From the NCBI GenBank assembly GCA_964467345.1, contig CAYXPY010000003.1:41940-105939 (forward strand): 64,000 nt of DNA. Direction: 5' to 3'. Position numbers and translations under genes: made by a program. Positions 52,844 through 59,592 of this stretch are shown piece by piece. Each line of letters starts with the position of its first letter. Position 1 is the first letter of the stretch. The notes below the pieces were generated by a model that saw only the letters and a program-made list of their open reading frames with translations, was not told where the DNA came from and searched no databases. Origin of the DNA: SM1-50 sp964467345. Its GTDB lineage: Archaea > Thermoplasmatota > E2 > DHVEG-1.

Positions 52844-54009
52844 TACGGAAATGCTTGGCGGTTGGAATCATTCTCTTGTTCGTTGGTGCGACCATAGCAC
52901 CAGCAATAGCACAGAATACAGAGAAACAATCAACATCACGAGGGAATTGGTTATATGTTGGTGGGAGTGGACCTAGGAATTATACCGCAATTCAAAGTGC
53001 CATCAACGATGCAAACGATGGCGATACACTGTTTGTATATGCTGACTTATCACCATATAATGAGAATATTATTGTGAACAAATCTATCCGCTTATTGGGT
53101 GAAGATAAAAATACAACTATCATCGAGGACAGTATCCTCTATGGAACAATCGTATCCATTACCGTTGAGGATGTAATGGTAGAGGGATTTACTGTTCGGC
53201 AACAGGAGGGGAAATGGGCTACCTGCATCGATATTCAAGCGAATGACTCGTGCATCTCTAATACTATCATAGATTCGAAAAACTTTATAGGAATTTCCTT
53301 GGCATACTCAGGTTCAAGAATTGTAAGTAACAGAATCTCAGGTAATCAGATTGGTGTTATGATATATGGCTCAAACCATTTCATTTCAGAAAATACAATC
53401 AAAAACAATGATGTTGGGGTGGAAATAGTTTCTGGTTCGAATAATCTTATTTATCATAATTATTTTGATAATTTTTGGAATGATGCTTTTAATAGCGGAG
53501 GAGGAAACAATACTTGGAGTGGTGATTTTCTCTCTGGGGGGAATTACTGGCATGACTTTGTCGGTAGGGATGAGTTTTGGGGCCCAAATCAGGATATCTA
53601 TGGATCTGATGGTATCTTCGATTTGCCTTTCCGCATAGATGGTGATCCTGATTCATTTGATTATTATCCGTTAAAATACCCGTATGATTCAACTCAGCTT
53701 TGGGCGAAATTCACTCCAAAAACACATGGTTCAACGCTTTTGATTAGAAATTTTCTAACAACAACAGCATTTGATGTTCATTGGACCTTAACATTACAGG
53801 GTGGGAAACTCCTCTGCCCAAGGCAATATGCTGGGGGTGTAAAACCATTAGTACCTGGTGAAACAATCACTATTCTTCCAGGATTTTTCTTTGTTGGTCT
53901 TGGAATGATTGAAATAAATGCGACGATATGCGCAGAAAACACTCCGACAGTCACAAAGAAGATTGATGGGTTCTTATTCCTGTTTTTCTTTAAAGAATTA
54001 AAAGATTAA
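52840..54009 (+). CDS. Exported beta-helix protein with a shared C-terminal surface domain
   Basis: 389 residues from ATG 52840, coupled to the upstream gene through ATGA. The signal peptide is KCLAVGIILLFVGATIAPAI. The central region is a parallel beta-helix (YTAIQSAINDANDGDTLFVY, VEDVMVEGFTVRQQ, SENTIKNNDVGVEIV), ending in a NosD-like FDLPFRIDGDPDSFDYYPL. The last ~95 residues (from FTPKTHGSTLLIRN) form a beta domain similar to the C-terminus of the HAF-repeat protein at 17.4 kb and end in a hydrophobic run. Probably displayed at the cell surface. Confidence 0.82.
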   Translation: MIRKCLAVGIILLFVGATIAPAIAQNTEKQSTSRGNWLYVGGSGPRNYTAIQSAINDANDGDTLFVYADLSPYNENIIVNKSIRLLGEDKNTTIIEDSILYGTIVSITVEDVMVEGFTVRQQEGKWATCIDIQANDSCISNTIIDSKNFIGISLAYSGSRIVSNRISGNQIGVMIYGSNHFISENTIKNNDVGVEIVSGSNNLIYHNYFDNFWNDAFNSGGGNNTWSGDFLSGGNYWHDFVGRDEFWGPNQDIYGSDGIFDLPFRIDGDPDSFDYYPLKYPYDSTQLWAKFTPKTHGSTLLIRNFLTTTAFDVHWTLTLQGGKLLCPRQYAGGVKPLVPGETITILPGFFFVGLGMIEINATICAENTPTVTKKIDGFLFLFFFKELKD

Positions 54010-54132
54010 ATCATATAATATAAGAGATCATCTGAAATTGTCTGAATGACACCAGAAACCATATCAAAAATCCATTTATATCCGGCCAGAAAGCGAAGAA
54101 GTTCCAACAGAAGAGCAACAGGAGAAGTCATA
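54010..54132 (+). other. Possible gene remnant before repeat copy 3
   Basis: No intact gene. One frame ends ...ESEEVPTEEQQEKS and a stop just before the repeat; it resembles a charged protein C-terminus but has an upstream stop and no start codon. It may be the residue of a gene cut by an insertion, or chance. Confidence 0.25.
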
Positions 54133-54162
54133 AGTTGCTTGGTGTAGGCCGTAAGCCTCTTT
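54133..54162 (+). repeat. rnpB 3'-end repeat, copy 3
   Basis: Matches the end of the RNase P RNA gene at 28 of 30 positions (G to T at the third and eighth). Downstream it shares about 45-50 further bases with the flank of copy 1 (GCAACAGGAGAA, then ACGATTTTTT), so the left ends of the two toxin-antitoxin cassettes are related. Confidence 0.85.
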
Positions 54163-54243
54163 GCAACAGGAGAAAAATACGATTTTTTATGAATTTGTAT
54201 GACAGAAGTACATTATAAAATGTAGAAGTTACATCTAAGTATA

Positions 54244-54366
54244 ATGAATGAAGACGAATTAGAACTTAATGAAAAGACAATTAAAGAAATACAAAGAGCT
54301 AGAGAAGATATTAAAAAAGGTAAATATCATACTTTGGAAGAAGTAAAAAAGAGATTAAAAATTTAG
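54244..54366 (+). pseudogene. Orphan C-terminal fragment of a RelB-like antitoxin
   Basis: A 40-codon frame, shorter than usual gene-calling limits. IKEIQRAREDIKKGKYHTLE aligns with the C-terminal toxin-binding segment of the cassette 1 antitoxin (IKAIEAARERIKKGHFVSEE), and the ends also align. The N-terminal DNA-binding half and the cognate toxin are missing. It could still be translated from ATG 54244 and act as an anti-toxin peptide, but degradation is the simpler reading. Confidence 0.6.
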
Positions 54367-54406
54367 ATTTTATAGAAAATAATATAAATAAGTTAAACTA
54401 ATATAT

Positions 54407-54423
54407 ACTTAGGTGAACTAAGT
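54407..54423 (+). promoter_or_regulatory. Palindrome enclosing the ribosome-binding site of cassette 2
   Basis: ACTTAG and CTAAGT form a perfect 6-bp inverted repeat around the loop GTGAA, ending just before the antitoxin ATG at 54424. The ribosome-binding sequence AGGTGA straddles the stem and loop, so either a protein bound to this DNA or the RNA hairpin itself could shut off expression. A TATA-like ATATATA lies just upstream. Confidence 0.55.
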
Positions 54424-54660
54424 ATGACTCAGGCATTAATAAAATTAAATGAGAATATCAATCGTGTTTTAAATATCGTTAAAGCCAAATACGATCTAAA
54501 AGATAAAAGTGAAACAATTGAATATATTATAAAGAAATATGTTGAATATGAAAATGAACCTGAACTAAAACCAGAATTCATTGAAAAGATAAAGAAAATA
54601 AAAAAAGAAAAAAGTATTCGTGTAGATGATTTTGCCAAGAGGTATGGCTTAGATGTATAA
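54424..54660 (+). CDS. DUF2683-type antitoxin (cassette 2)
   Basis: 78 residues: LNENINRVLNIVKAKYDLKD is a ribbon-helix-helix-like N-terminus, KSETIEYIIKKYVEYENEPE the central helix and SIRVDDFAKRYGLDV the C-terminal toxin-binding end. This matches the archaeal DUF2683 family, usually the first gene of a toxin-antitoxin pair. It overlaps the toxin start by 8 bp. Confidence 0.82.
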   Translation: MTQALIKLNENINRVLNIVKAKYDLKDKSETIEYIIKKYVEYENEPELKPEFIEKIKKIKKEKSIRVDDFAKRYGLDV

Positions 54661-54934
54661 TCTTGAAATTAAACCTTCTGTAGATAAAATTTTTAAAAAA
54701 CTTGCCAAAAAGAACAAAAAACAATTAATCATGATATATAAAAAAATCCAAGAGATACAATCAAAACCAACTCATGAATATAAACATCTTCACCCACCAC
54801 TTCAAAACTTTTCAAGAGTTCATATCAATTCACATTTCATACTAATTTTTGATATAAATCATACAGAAGAAATTGTCACAATTTATTATTTTGGGCATCA
54901 TGACGATGCATACAAATGGAGATCTACTGAGTAA
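54653..54934 (+). CDS. RelE/YafQ-like toxin (cassette 2)
   Basis: 93 residues. NLEIKPSVDKIFKKLAKKNK is the N-terminal strand and helices; YKHLHPPLQNFSRVHINSHF and VTIYYFGHHDDAYKW make up the RelE core with its C-terminal basic and His residues. Distinct from the cassette 1 toxin. The stop codon falls 4 bp before the 3'-end repeat of rnpB, so its transcript runs antisense into the RNase P RNA gene. Confidence 0.82.
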   Translation: MYNLEIKPSVDKIFKKLAKKNKKQLIMIYKKIQEIQSKPTHEYKHLHPPLQNFSRVHINSHFILIFDINHTEEIVTIYYFGHHDDAYKWRSTE

Positions 54935-54938
54935 AGTA

Positions 54939-54968
54939 AGGTGCTGGGTGTAGGCCGTAAGCCTCTTT
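54939..54968 (+). repeat. rnpB 3'-end repeat, copy 4 (in the intact gene)
   Basis: The native copy, forming the 3' strand of helix P1 and the conserved last core segment of RNase P RNA on the minus strand. Identical to copy 2 over 30 bases. Read on the plus strand it ends GTAGGCCGTAAGCCTCTTT. Confidence 0.9.
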
Positions 54969-55247
54969 CTGTTCTAACGGTATTTGTCTAATGCGCCCTA
55001 CCTACGAGCAGTCTGAATAACTGATCCCGATGTTTGGGCTTGCTCCAGGAGCAGATTGGCCGTTTCACCAAATCCCATGGAGACCTCATCACCTGGTGAA
55101 TCATCGCATAATCCACGGGCTGTGTCGTTTCTGTTCCTCTGCTAAGACTCTCGCCTTACCTGCTTGCACAGGGTCCTGATTCAGAGTGAGAGAGGACTTT
55201 CCTCAGCAACCAAAGGTCACCGTCAACCGTCCACCTACGCCCAGCAA
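54941..55247 (-). ncRNA. rnpB: RNase P RNA
   Basis: Catalytic RNA for tRNA 5' maturation, about 307 nt. On the minus strand the 5' end (TGCTGGGCGTAGG) pairs with the 3' end (CCTACACCCAGCA) over 13 positions with one C-A mismatch, forming P1. The conserved core follows in order: GAGGAAAGTCC (55194-55204, 5' strand of P4), AGGTAAGGCGAGAG, ACAGAAACGACAC, and finally AACAGAAAGAGGCTTA (3' strand of P4). Size and layout fit archaeal type A. A TATA box lies about 26 bp upstream. Ends are estimated from P1 and were not measured. Confidence 0.93.
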
Positions 55248-55265
55248 ATCAGAAAGTATTCACCG

Positions 55266-55290
55266 TTGGTTATAAACTTTACCCCTTACA
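55266..55290 (-). promoter_or_regulatory. BRE/TATA promoter of rnpB
   Basis: On the minus strand GGGGTAAAGTTTATAACC combines a purine-rich BRE-like element with TTTATAA centred about 26 bp before the predicted 5' end of the RNA, the normal archaeal distance. It lies between the lipoprotein stop (55297) and rnpB. Confidence 0.65.
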
Positions 55291-55296
55291 ATATCA

Positions 55297-56868
55297 TCAG
55301 GGAAATCGAGAGGTTGATTCACGCTGATTGACCATGTCGCCATCGAGATAGAGCTGCGTCTTTAACGTGGTGGTTTTTTCAGCCACTGACGCTGGTACAT
55401 CCACAGAAATCTCTGCAAGCTTCTTCTGACCAGCGATAACCGGCGGAACGCTCATCATCTGGAGATTATAAATTCGACCCATGGTATCATAAAACGCTCC
55501 GCGTATCTCAAGGTCTGATGCTGCTGCAGCCCCAAGGTTTTCAAGTATCATTTTCACACGAACATAATCTTCACCAGTGCTGACCTGGTACCGGGTTGCG
55601 CTTTTCCAGCTATGTATTAATAACGGTCTCTGAGAAATCGGATACACAGTTACGTTCGTCAGCCCTTGATATTCAGGAGGTACTCTGCCAAGCGCCATGT
55701 GAAGCGTGGTAGTTTCTAAATAATAATACTGGTCAATGTAATAGGAATACCCAGGAATCGTTTCATTGAGATGAACGCCGACTGCCATATGCTGCGGTAA
55801 TCGTATCAATGACACATTATAACCAAAGTTTTCCAGTAACGCAGCAGTCAGAATCGCTTTATCTTCGCAATCCCCTCGTTTCTCCTTGAGGGTTTCTAGG
55901 GGAAAACGCGGGTATTCATAGGAGTCGTTCTGCGGGTCGTCGTTTTTATATTCAATGCTTTGGACGAATGAGGCTACGAAATTGATCGTCTCCACATCGT
56001 TCTGGAGGTCTTTAAGTGTAAGAATCTGGTAGTTGAGGAAATCGATGTAGTGGTCATCATACGGGTCAAAGACATAGGCTGAATAATCGATGACATCGAA
56101 ACGATCCAGATTGTGGTAATACTCATAGAGCCATTCCATTTTTGGGATTTTAAGAGTACGTTGGCCCAGATAGTACCAGGTGTACTCCCAGGATCCTAGG
56201 TAACTGCTTTTCAGAAGGGAAGGCAGAGATTGAAGAAGAAGTGTTCCTTGGTTGTCGTACACCGAAACGTTCAGCTGATCTTCAATGACTGTAGAATCAG
56301 AAAGGTCCACAAAACAGCTTAGGCGCGTGGTATCTGAGGGAAGAATGACAGTGAATGGGAGTAACACGTCTACGACTGATGCTCCATGATGGACCGTGAA
56401 TTTGTAGGGATATGCGGGTAGGTCCCCAGAGTTCTCCAGGGTCAGATGCAGGACAAAGGTCGAAGAGAGCGGTTTTCTCTCCCACGTCTCAACCGATACC
56501 GATTGAAGAGTAAGCAGGGAACCGTTGAACTGGAGGTCTTTTTCGTATATCGTATTTTGTGAGGCGTCTACAGCCTTCAGTTGGTACGTCCCGGGGGGAA
56601 TGGTGGTGCGATACCCAGACAGAGAGATGCTTTCGTTCTGAATGCCTGCATAATACGTTTCAGAGGAGAGGATGCTTTGTGTGGGACTTGTAAGGGTTAC
56701 TTCACAAGTATCAGAGATATTGAATTGGACTACAATCCGAGGGAAGCCAGTGTCATCATCAATTGAAAACGAAAGGAGTGTAAAACTGGTCTTTTGAAGA
56801 AACATACAGCCTGAGAAGCAGCTTATCAACAGCAGACTGGTTAGGAAAAAAACTTTTGTTAGCGACAT
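55297..56868 (-). CDS. Lipoprotein with transglutaminase-like domain
   Basis: 523 residues. The N-terminus SLLLISCFSGC is a lipobox-style signal, so the mature protein is probably lipid-anchored outside. Beta-rich domains follow (about residues 30-220). Near residue 330-370, KRGDCEDKAILTAALLENFG and QHMAVGVHLN provide the Cys and His of a transglutaminase-like fold, with the Asp probably in a later strand. A C-terminal beta domain finishes the protein. Its start overlaps the aminotransferase stop by 10 bp. Peptide crosslinking or cleavage at the surface is possible. Confidence 0.75.
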   Translation of the reverse strand: MSLTKVFFLTSLLLISCFSGCMFLQKTSFTLLSFSIDDDTGFPRIVVQFNISDTCEVTLTSPTQSILSSETYYAGIQNESISLSGYRTTIPPGTYQLKAVDASQNTIYEKDLQFNGSLLTLQSVSVETWERKPLSSTFVLHLTLENSGDLPAYPYKFTVHHGASVVDVLLPFTVILPSDTTRLSCFVDLSDSTVIEDQLNVSVYDNQGTLLLQSLPSLLKSSYLGSWEYTWYYLGQRTLKIPKMEWLYEYYHNLDRFDVIDYSAYVFDPYDDHYIDFLNYQILTLKDLQNDVETINFVASFVQSIEYKNDDPQNDSYEYPRFPLETLKEKRGDCEDKAILTAALLENFGYNVSLIRLPQHMAVGVHLNETIPGYSYYIDQYYYLETTTLHMALGRVPPEYQGLTNVTVYPISQRPLLIHSWKSATRYQVSTGEDYVRVKMILENLGAAAASDLEIRGAFYDTMGRIYNLQMMSVPPVIAGQKKLAEISVDVPASVAEKTTTLKTQLYLDGDMVNQRESTSRFP

Positions 56869-58082
56869 AGCAGCTTCATTTTTCGTTCGATCACCGCACC
56901 GAGTCGTTTCATTCCTGTGTCCAACTGCTCGTTGGTGGAATAGGAAAAGTTCAGTCGCATGGAGCTACCGCCCCCGCCATCTACACAGAACGCCTTCCCA
57001 TGCACATAGGCGACTTTCTCCTTGAATGCATCAAGGAACATCGCTTCTGTGTCTATTTGCTCAGGTAGGGTGACCCAAGCAAACATGCCACCATTTGGTC
57101 TGTTACAAAGATATCCCTCCGGGAAGTACTTCTTCATGGAATCCATCATGATGTCCCGTTTCGGCCTATACATCTCGCAAATCTTCATGATGTGTAAATC
57201 CAGTGAGCCGCTCTTTATGAATTCATAGGCGACATACTGGGAGAATGGCGCGGTGCAGAGGTCCTGGGCTTGTTTGCATAAAGCAAGTTTGCGCATGACC
57301 TCTTCTGATGCGATAATCCATGCGATGCGGAGCCCAGGTGCAAGGATCTTTGAAAACGTTGACATGTAAATGACTCTGCCTTCGTCGTCAAATGCCTTAA
57401 TAGGTTTGACTGCTGGACCATCATAACGAAGCTTCCCGTAGGGGTCATCCTCGATGATGAGCAAACCATAGTTATGGGCGATGTCGATAAGTTTTTTACG
57501 TCGCGACTCTGGCATGACCGTCCCAGCAGGATTCTGAAAGGTTGGAACCGTATAGATGAATTTCAGAGGCATTTCTTGTTTGATGAGTTCCTTTATTTTC
57601 TGCTCTAGGAGGTCCATCTGAATCCCCTCTTTGTCAAGGGGAACTCCGATGAGATTCGCCTCGTAACTACGGAACGCATTGATACCACCAAGATAGGAGG
57701 GGAGACCAACGAGTGCGACATCCCCTGGGTTGAGGAATATCTTACCGACCGCATCTAGCGCCTGTTGAGATCCACTCGTTATCATGATATTTTCCGCAGA
57801 TGCTCCCTGGGTCATGCCTTCTTTGTGAGAACGTTCAACGATTGCTTCTCGAAGCTCGTTTACCCCTTGCGTCGCTCCATACTGGAGAGCCACCTTCCCA
57901 TGATTATTTAAAACAGTTTGGACGATTACTTTTAAATCCTGAATCGGAAAGGATTGCGGGTTTGGCAAGCCTCCGGCAAAGGAGATTATCTCAGGGTCTT
58001 GTGTCACTTTCAATAATTCACGGATTTCTGATTTCCGCATTTTACCTGCTCTATCTGAGTATAATTGATCAAAGTTGACCAT
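56859..58082 (-). CDS. PLP-dependent aminotransferase (class I, Aro8/LysN-like)
   Basis: 407 residues from ATG 58082 (GAGTGA upstream; GTG 58091 is an alternative). Fold type I aminotransferase: SFAGGLPNPQSFPIQDLK, LQYGATQGVNELREAI, IMITSGSQQALDAVGKIFL, FIYTVPTFQNPAGTVMPESR, IEDDPYGKLRYDG and the PLP-lysine motif STFSKILAPGLRIAWI. It resembles 2-aminoadipate and aromatic or branched-chain aminotransferases; substrate not fixed. First gene of an operon with the lipoprotein. Confidence 0.92.
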   Translation of the reverse strand: MVNFDQLYSDRAGKMRKSEIRELLKVTQDPEIISFAGGLPNPQSFPIQDLKVIVQTVLNNHGKVALQYGATQGVNELREAIVERSHKEGMTQGASAENIMITSGSQQALDAVGKIFLNPGDVALVGLPSYLGGINAFRSYEANLIGVPLDKEGIQMDLLEQKIKELIKQEMPLKFIYTVPTFQNPAGTVMPESRRKKLIDIAHNYGLLIIEDDPYGKLRYDGPAVKPIKAFDDEGRVIYMSTFSKILAPGLRIAWIIASEEVMRKLALCKQAQDLCTAPFSQYVAYEFIKSGSLDLHIMKICEMYRPKRDIMMDSMKKYFPEGYLCNRPNGGMFAWVTLPEQIDTEAMFLDAFKEKVAYVHGKAFCVDGGGGSSMRLNFSYSTNEQLDTGMKRLGAVIERKMKLLCR

Positions 58083-58167
58083 GAAATTCACTCAGCAGCA
58101 AAATCTCCCTGTATTTTATATGTATTTCGGGAAAAGGTACAAATAATAAATAATCAATAGCCACGCA

Positions 58168-58359
58168 TTATTTGTCTTGTTTTTCTTTGCGGAAAAGCTC
58201 TTTGCAGTGTTCTTCAAACGCAGGCATGGTTTCGACGGTGTCCCAGTCAAGGTTAAAACGATGCATAAATAACATCAGTTCTTCATTGGAACTGATCTCT
58301 TTTTTGTTTGAAAGAGTCATGCAGCTGACTTCCTCAGGGTCGGTCGTCTCGTCGCCCAT
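58168..58359 (-). CDS. Small acidic protein, unknown
   Basis: 63 residues from ATG 58359. No recognised family. Hydrophilic, with MGDETTDPEEVSCMTLSNKK at the start and a C-terminal helix including MPAFEEHCKELFRKEK; two Cys residues are far apart. It might be a small regulator. The open frame and its helical end support it modestly. Confidence 0.5.
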   Translation of the reverse strand: MGDETTDPEEVSCMTLSNKKEISSNEELMLFMHRFNLDWDTVETMPAFEEHCKELFRKEKQDK

Positions 58360-58440
58360 ACGTCTCACGACGTATTGAACAGTACTTGGTCTTATAAAGC
58401 TTTCTCAAAAAAAAGAAAAAAAAGAAGGAAGTAATGTTCT

Positions 58441-58626
58441 TTACTTCTTCTTTAAGTAAGGTAAACTGGTTCTTTTATTGACACCAACGGTGTACCCATT
58501 TGGTAAATCGCAGGTGGTTCCACTTTTTGGTGATCGTTTGCTGAAGAAATAGATCGTTTGTTTCCGTCCACCTTTCAGGTTGACGTTTCGAGTGTACAAC
58601 GTCCATCCTTCGTATTTGTATACCAT
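58441..58626 (-). CDS. Small conserved-looking basic protein
   Basis: 61 residues: WTLYTRNVNLKGGRKQTIYF, then LPNGYTVGVNKRTSLPYLKK. A perfect AGGAGGTG ribosome-binding site lies 4-5 bases before the ATG, strongly supporting translation. The repeated aromatic/basic strand pattern resembles a small beta-sheet protein seen in several archaea; function unknown. Confidence 0.75.
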   Translation of the reverse strand: MVYKYEGWTLYTRNVNLKGGRKQTIYFFSKRSPKSGTTCDLPNGYTVGVNKRTSLPYLKKK

Positions 58627-58811
58627 ACCACACCTCCTATGAATCCAGATATCATGTCCGGTGATTTAAATCTTCTCCTAGATAGACTCGTATCGTTCCA
58701 TGAGGTTTTCAGAGAGTTCTACAGAGGGATGTGTGACAAAAAAGATTATGAATAGTGAATTTATGTCTACCACACGCCAGTCACAGAAAGGACTGGGGGA
58801 ACACAAAGAAC

Positions 58812-58883
58812 GCGGATGTGATCTAGTGGTTATGATTGAGGCCCTCCAAGCCTCTTGCCCGGGTTCGAATCCCGGCGTCCGCA
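58812..58883 (+). tRNA. tRNA-Gly (UCC)
   Basis: Acceptor stem GCGGATG pairs with CGTCCGC (58876-58882; one T-G pair). The anticodon stem GAGGC/GCCTC encloses CCTCCAA with anticodon TCC. The T arm contains GTTCGAATC. No CCA is encoded. Confidence 0.95.
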
Positions 58884-58903
58884 CTTCTTTCTTTGATGTG
58901 TCT

Positions 58904-59021
58904 GCAGGGGTAGCCAAGCATGGCCAACGGCGCAGGACTTAAGATCAAAACACAAGAAAGGTTCGTGTGATGAGACATCCTGTCTCGCAGGAGTCCGAGG
59001 GTTCAAATCCCTTCCCCTGCA
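58904..59021 (+). tRNA. tRNA-Leu (UAA) with an anticodon-loop intron
   Basis: Acceptor GCAGGGG pairs with CCCCTGC. The long variable arm (CTCGCAGGAGTCCGAG region) is the class II pattern of tRNA-Leu. The anticodon stem CAGGA/TCCTG with loop CTTAAGA forms only after removal of 33 bases at 58944-58976, placed after position 37, the canonical archaeal site. The intron can form a short ACAC/GTGT hairpin, compatible with splicing endonuclease cleavage. Confidence 0.92.
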
Positions 59022-59169
59022 TTTCAATTAAATAGGTGTACAAAACAAGATTGAGGTTTTTCTTATTTCACAATTCTGTGTTTCTTTCCTATTTCTACTC
59101 TTTTGTCATAGAGATACTATTCTTTTATGTATCCACCCTCTATTTTTACGGTTCATGGTGCTTGCTTAT

Positions 59170-59421
59170 CTAATATTTATATTTCAGCAAACGGAAAAGA
59201 CCTCTAGATGGTTTGTAAATCTTGTCTGGATATCTTTCGACAAGTTTCCAGACGCATCCGTTGACCGTTTTCGGATGAAAGGTTGGATCTGATGCTATAA
59301 TCCTTGAGCGCAGTTCAGACCAACGTAAACCCTCCGGATGTTTTTCGAGCAACTCAAATGCCTTTGCGTTTATGCGATGTGTAACTTTATTGGAAGGCTT
59401 TTTTGGTATAGTTTTTGGCAT
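59170..59421 (-). CDS. Small winged-helix-like protein
   Basis: 83 residues from ATG 59421. A basic N-terminus (PKTIPKKPSNKVTHRINAK) precedes a compact helical domain (AFELLEKHPEGLRWSELRSR) with a probable wing (NGCVWKLVERYPDKIYKPSR). This pattern fits a DNA-binding winged helix. No partner is apparent. Confidence 0.65.
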   Translation of the reverse strand: MPKTIPKKPSNKVTHRINAKAFELLEKHPEGLRWSELRSRIIASDPTFHPKTVNGCVWKLVERYPDKIYKPSRGLFRLLKYKY

Positions 59422-59592
59422 AAATTTGTTTATCAATTTCCTTATTTAAATATTCCTAAACGTGATTTTAACCGATGCAAACTTCTCAATTCAGATACCA
59501 AATAATTTCAGATGACTGATTTAAATGCTGGTTTAAATCTCGTCGCCTACGTTTTTTTGTAAAAGAGAATTTATATGATAATGTTAAATGTC

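Larger units (their letters stand above)
50504..54968. mobile_element. Array of insertions at the 3' end of rnpB, bounded by direct repeats
   Basis: Four direct copies of a ~30-bp sequence (50504-50533, 51143-51172, 54133-54162, 54939-54968) divide this region into three segments: a toxin-antitoxin cassette, a three-gene exported/membrane segment, and a second toxin-antitoxin cassette with an antitoxin fragment. The rightmost copy is the genuine 3' end of the RNase P RNA gene. This is the pattern expected from repeated site-specific insertion that regenerates the target gene's end, as in tRNA-gene islands. No integrase, transposase or terminal inverted repeats are visible, so mobilisation in trans or past loss of the integrase must be assumed. 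Confidence 0.65.

Noticed and set aside
50504..54968. Reading the four repeats as a CRISPR array or as integron attC sites.
   Set aside because: Spacing is irregular and hundreds to thousands of bases long, no cas genes occur, and no R'/R'' attC boxes or IntI are seen. Identity with the rnpB 3' end explains the sequence better.
50504..54968. The repeats as intrinsic terminators of the toxin operons.
   Set aside because: Each contains only a 4-bp AGGC/GCCT hairpin with a poor T-run, and the match to RNase P P1/P4 strands is far longer than a terminator would require.
58558..58755. Plus-strand frame of 65 codons upstream of tRNA-Gly, with an internal ATG giving a 35-38 residue helical peptide.
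   Set aside because: It is antisense to a gene with a perfect ribosome-binding site and has none of its own. The 3' part remains possible but unsupported.
58944..58976. A box C (GTGATGA) in the tRNA-Leu intron, suggesting an embedded C/D guide RNA.
   Set aside because: The intron is only 33 bases with no D box or guide space.
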